Source: Sulfidibacter corallicola (GTDB lineage Bacteria > Acidobacteriota > Holophagae > Acanthopleuribacterales > Acanthopleuribacteraceae). Taken from it: a stretch of 64,000 nucleotides of DNA. Of the stretch, positions 63,620 to 64,000 are shown piece after piece; the first letter of the stretch is position 1, and every line of letters begins with the position of its first letter. The stretch covers positions 9,170,256 through 9,234,255 of the forward strand of contig NZ_CP071793.1 of assembly GCF_017498545.1 (NCBI RefSeq). Reading direction: 5' to 3'. The translations under genes and the position numbers were made by a program. Under the pieces are notes generated by a model. It had not been told where the DNA came from and did no database searches. It was given only the letters and a program-made list of their open reading frames with translations.

Positions 63620-64000
63620 CTATTTCTGCAAATATTCAAGAAGCTCTTCCCGTGTAAAATAAATACCGTAAATCCAAGCACTGCCTTCAACAGTTAGTAT
63701 TACGGGATGTACATCACCAACTATAAATGGATATTTCAATCCAGTCCAGACACTCCTTTTCGCATAACCTTCTGCCAAAGCTTCCTCTGTATACTTCAAA
63801 ACCGAAGAGTACGTATACCCTAAATCTCCGATTAAGTCTCTAATTTCGTTACCGGTGTAAAAGAAATAATGAACCCCTTCATGGTCTAAGGTCTCAATCA
63901 AATCTTTGCCTTTTTGATCAAAGCGAACTTTGACTTCACCACCCTGCGTCACGCCTCGCTGGTTTAATGGTAATAAATCTTTTCTCCACTTGAATTCCTT
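63620..64000 (-). CDS. C-terminal end of a larger protein with an HExxH motif, probable polymorphic-toxin tip (5' end outside window)
   Basis: The minus-strand frame is open to the right edge (127 codons seen) and ends at 63620. Upstream of the first internal GTG (63952) it reads EFKWRKDLLPLNQRG in frame, so the protein continues beyond the window. DHEGVHYF contains HEGVH, a zinc-protease signature, and KYTEEALAEGYAKR about 35 residues later offers a third acidic ligand. The segment is strikingly AT-rich compared with everything around it, as is common for exchangeable toxin domains. I infer the tip of an RHS- or similar polymorphic toxin. No immunity gene is seen on its 3' side. Confidence 0.65.
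   Translation of the reverse strand, partial: KEFKWRKDLLPLNQRGVTQGGEVKVRFDQKGKDLIETLDHEGVHYFFYTGNEIRDLIGDLGYTYSSVLKYTEEALAEGYAKRSVWTGLKYPFIVGDVHPVILTVEGSAWIYGIYFTREELLEYLQK

Overview
The window looks like a large-genome, GC-rich (about 60%) Gram-negative bacterium with long repeat-filled intergenic regions. A TonB-receptor remnant, two CesT-type type III secretion chaperones, an ECF sigma factor of the kind expanded in Acidobacteriota and Planctomycetes, and very large secreted Ig/CARDB/RHS proteins all point that way. My best guess is an Acidobacteriota lineage living with eukaryotes; this is inference from protein style only. There are no rRNA or tRNA genes to confirm it.

Left part (1-28.1 kb), secreted and effector proteins. 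A giant minus-strand protein (at least 2,725 codons, running off the left edge) carries an HExxH-type motif, an alpha-toroid, CARDB repeats and three FlgD-like modules. It is followed by a small secreted protein, a GT2 dolichol-phosphate-mannose-type glycosyltransferase, a triple-PDZ secreted protein and a BNR/sialidase-like repeat protein. Two overlapping CesT-like chaperone genes are divergent from a 1,338-aa candidate type III effector with a degenerate ubiquitin-protease-like C-terminus. An ECF sigma factor follows, then a 2,397-aa SpvB/RHS/HINT protein ending in a nucleic-acid-deaminase-type toxin.

Middle (28-34 kb), repeats and a mobile element. Four and a bit 149-bp tandem repeats and dispersed intergenic repeats are followed by a complete IS3-family element. 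Its insertion site can be read exactly by comparison with an uninterrupted copy of the repeat in the same window. A TonB-receptor C-terminal remnant and a dCache/HAMP histidine kinase close the section.

Right part (34.5-63.2 kb), an R-body island. Seven Reb-family structural genes lie on the plus strand between 52.5 and 61.4 kb: three typical 90-132-aa RebB proteins and four more divergent ones. In the same direction and interleaved with them are an ECF sigma factor, a zincin metalloprotease, an alpha-carbonic-anhydrase-like protein lacking the first zinc histidine, an Hsp20, a SAM methyltransferase, two paralogous START-like (SRPBCC) proteins, two small acidic paralogues and several unrecognised proteins. 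On the minus strand at the left of the island lies an Hsp90-like GHKL ATPase translationally coupled to a helical-repeat (TPR-like) protein. Two large orphan proteins (780 and 655 aa) share a C-terminal domain and bracket this pair. A reasonable model is that the Reb proteins build contractile or extendable protein ribbons, that the chaperone-like genes (Hsp90, TPR-like, Hsp20, SRPBCC) keep highly aggregating subunits soluble or process them, that the sigma factor controls expression, and that the large orphan proteins and metalloprotease are candidate cargo. The right edge holds the AT-rich C-terminal end of another protein with an HExxH motif, probably a polymorphic-toxin tip.
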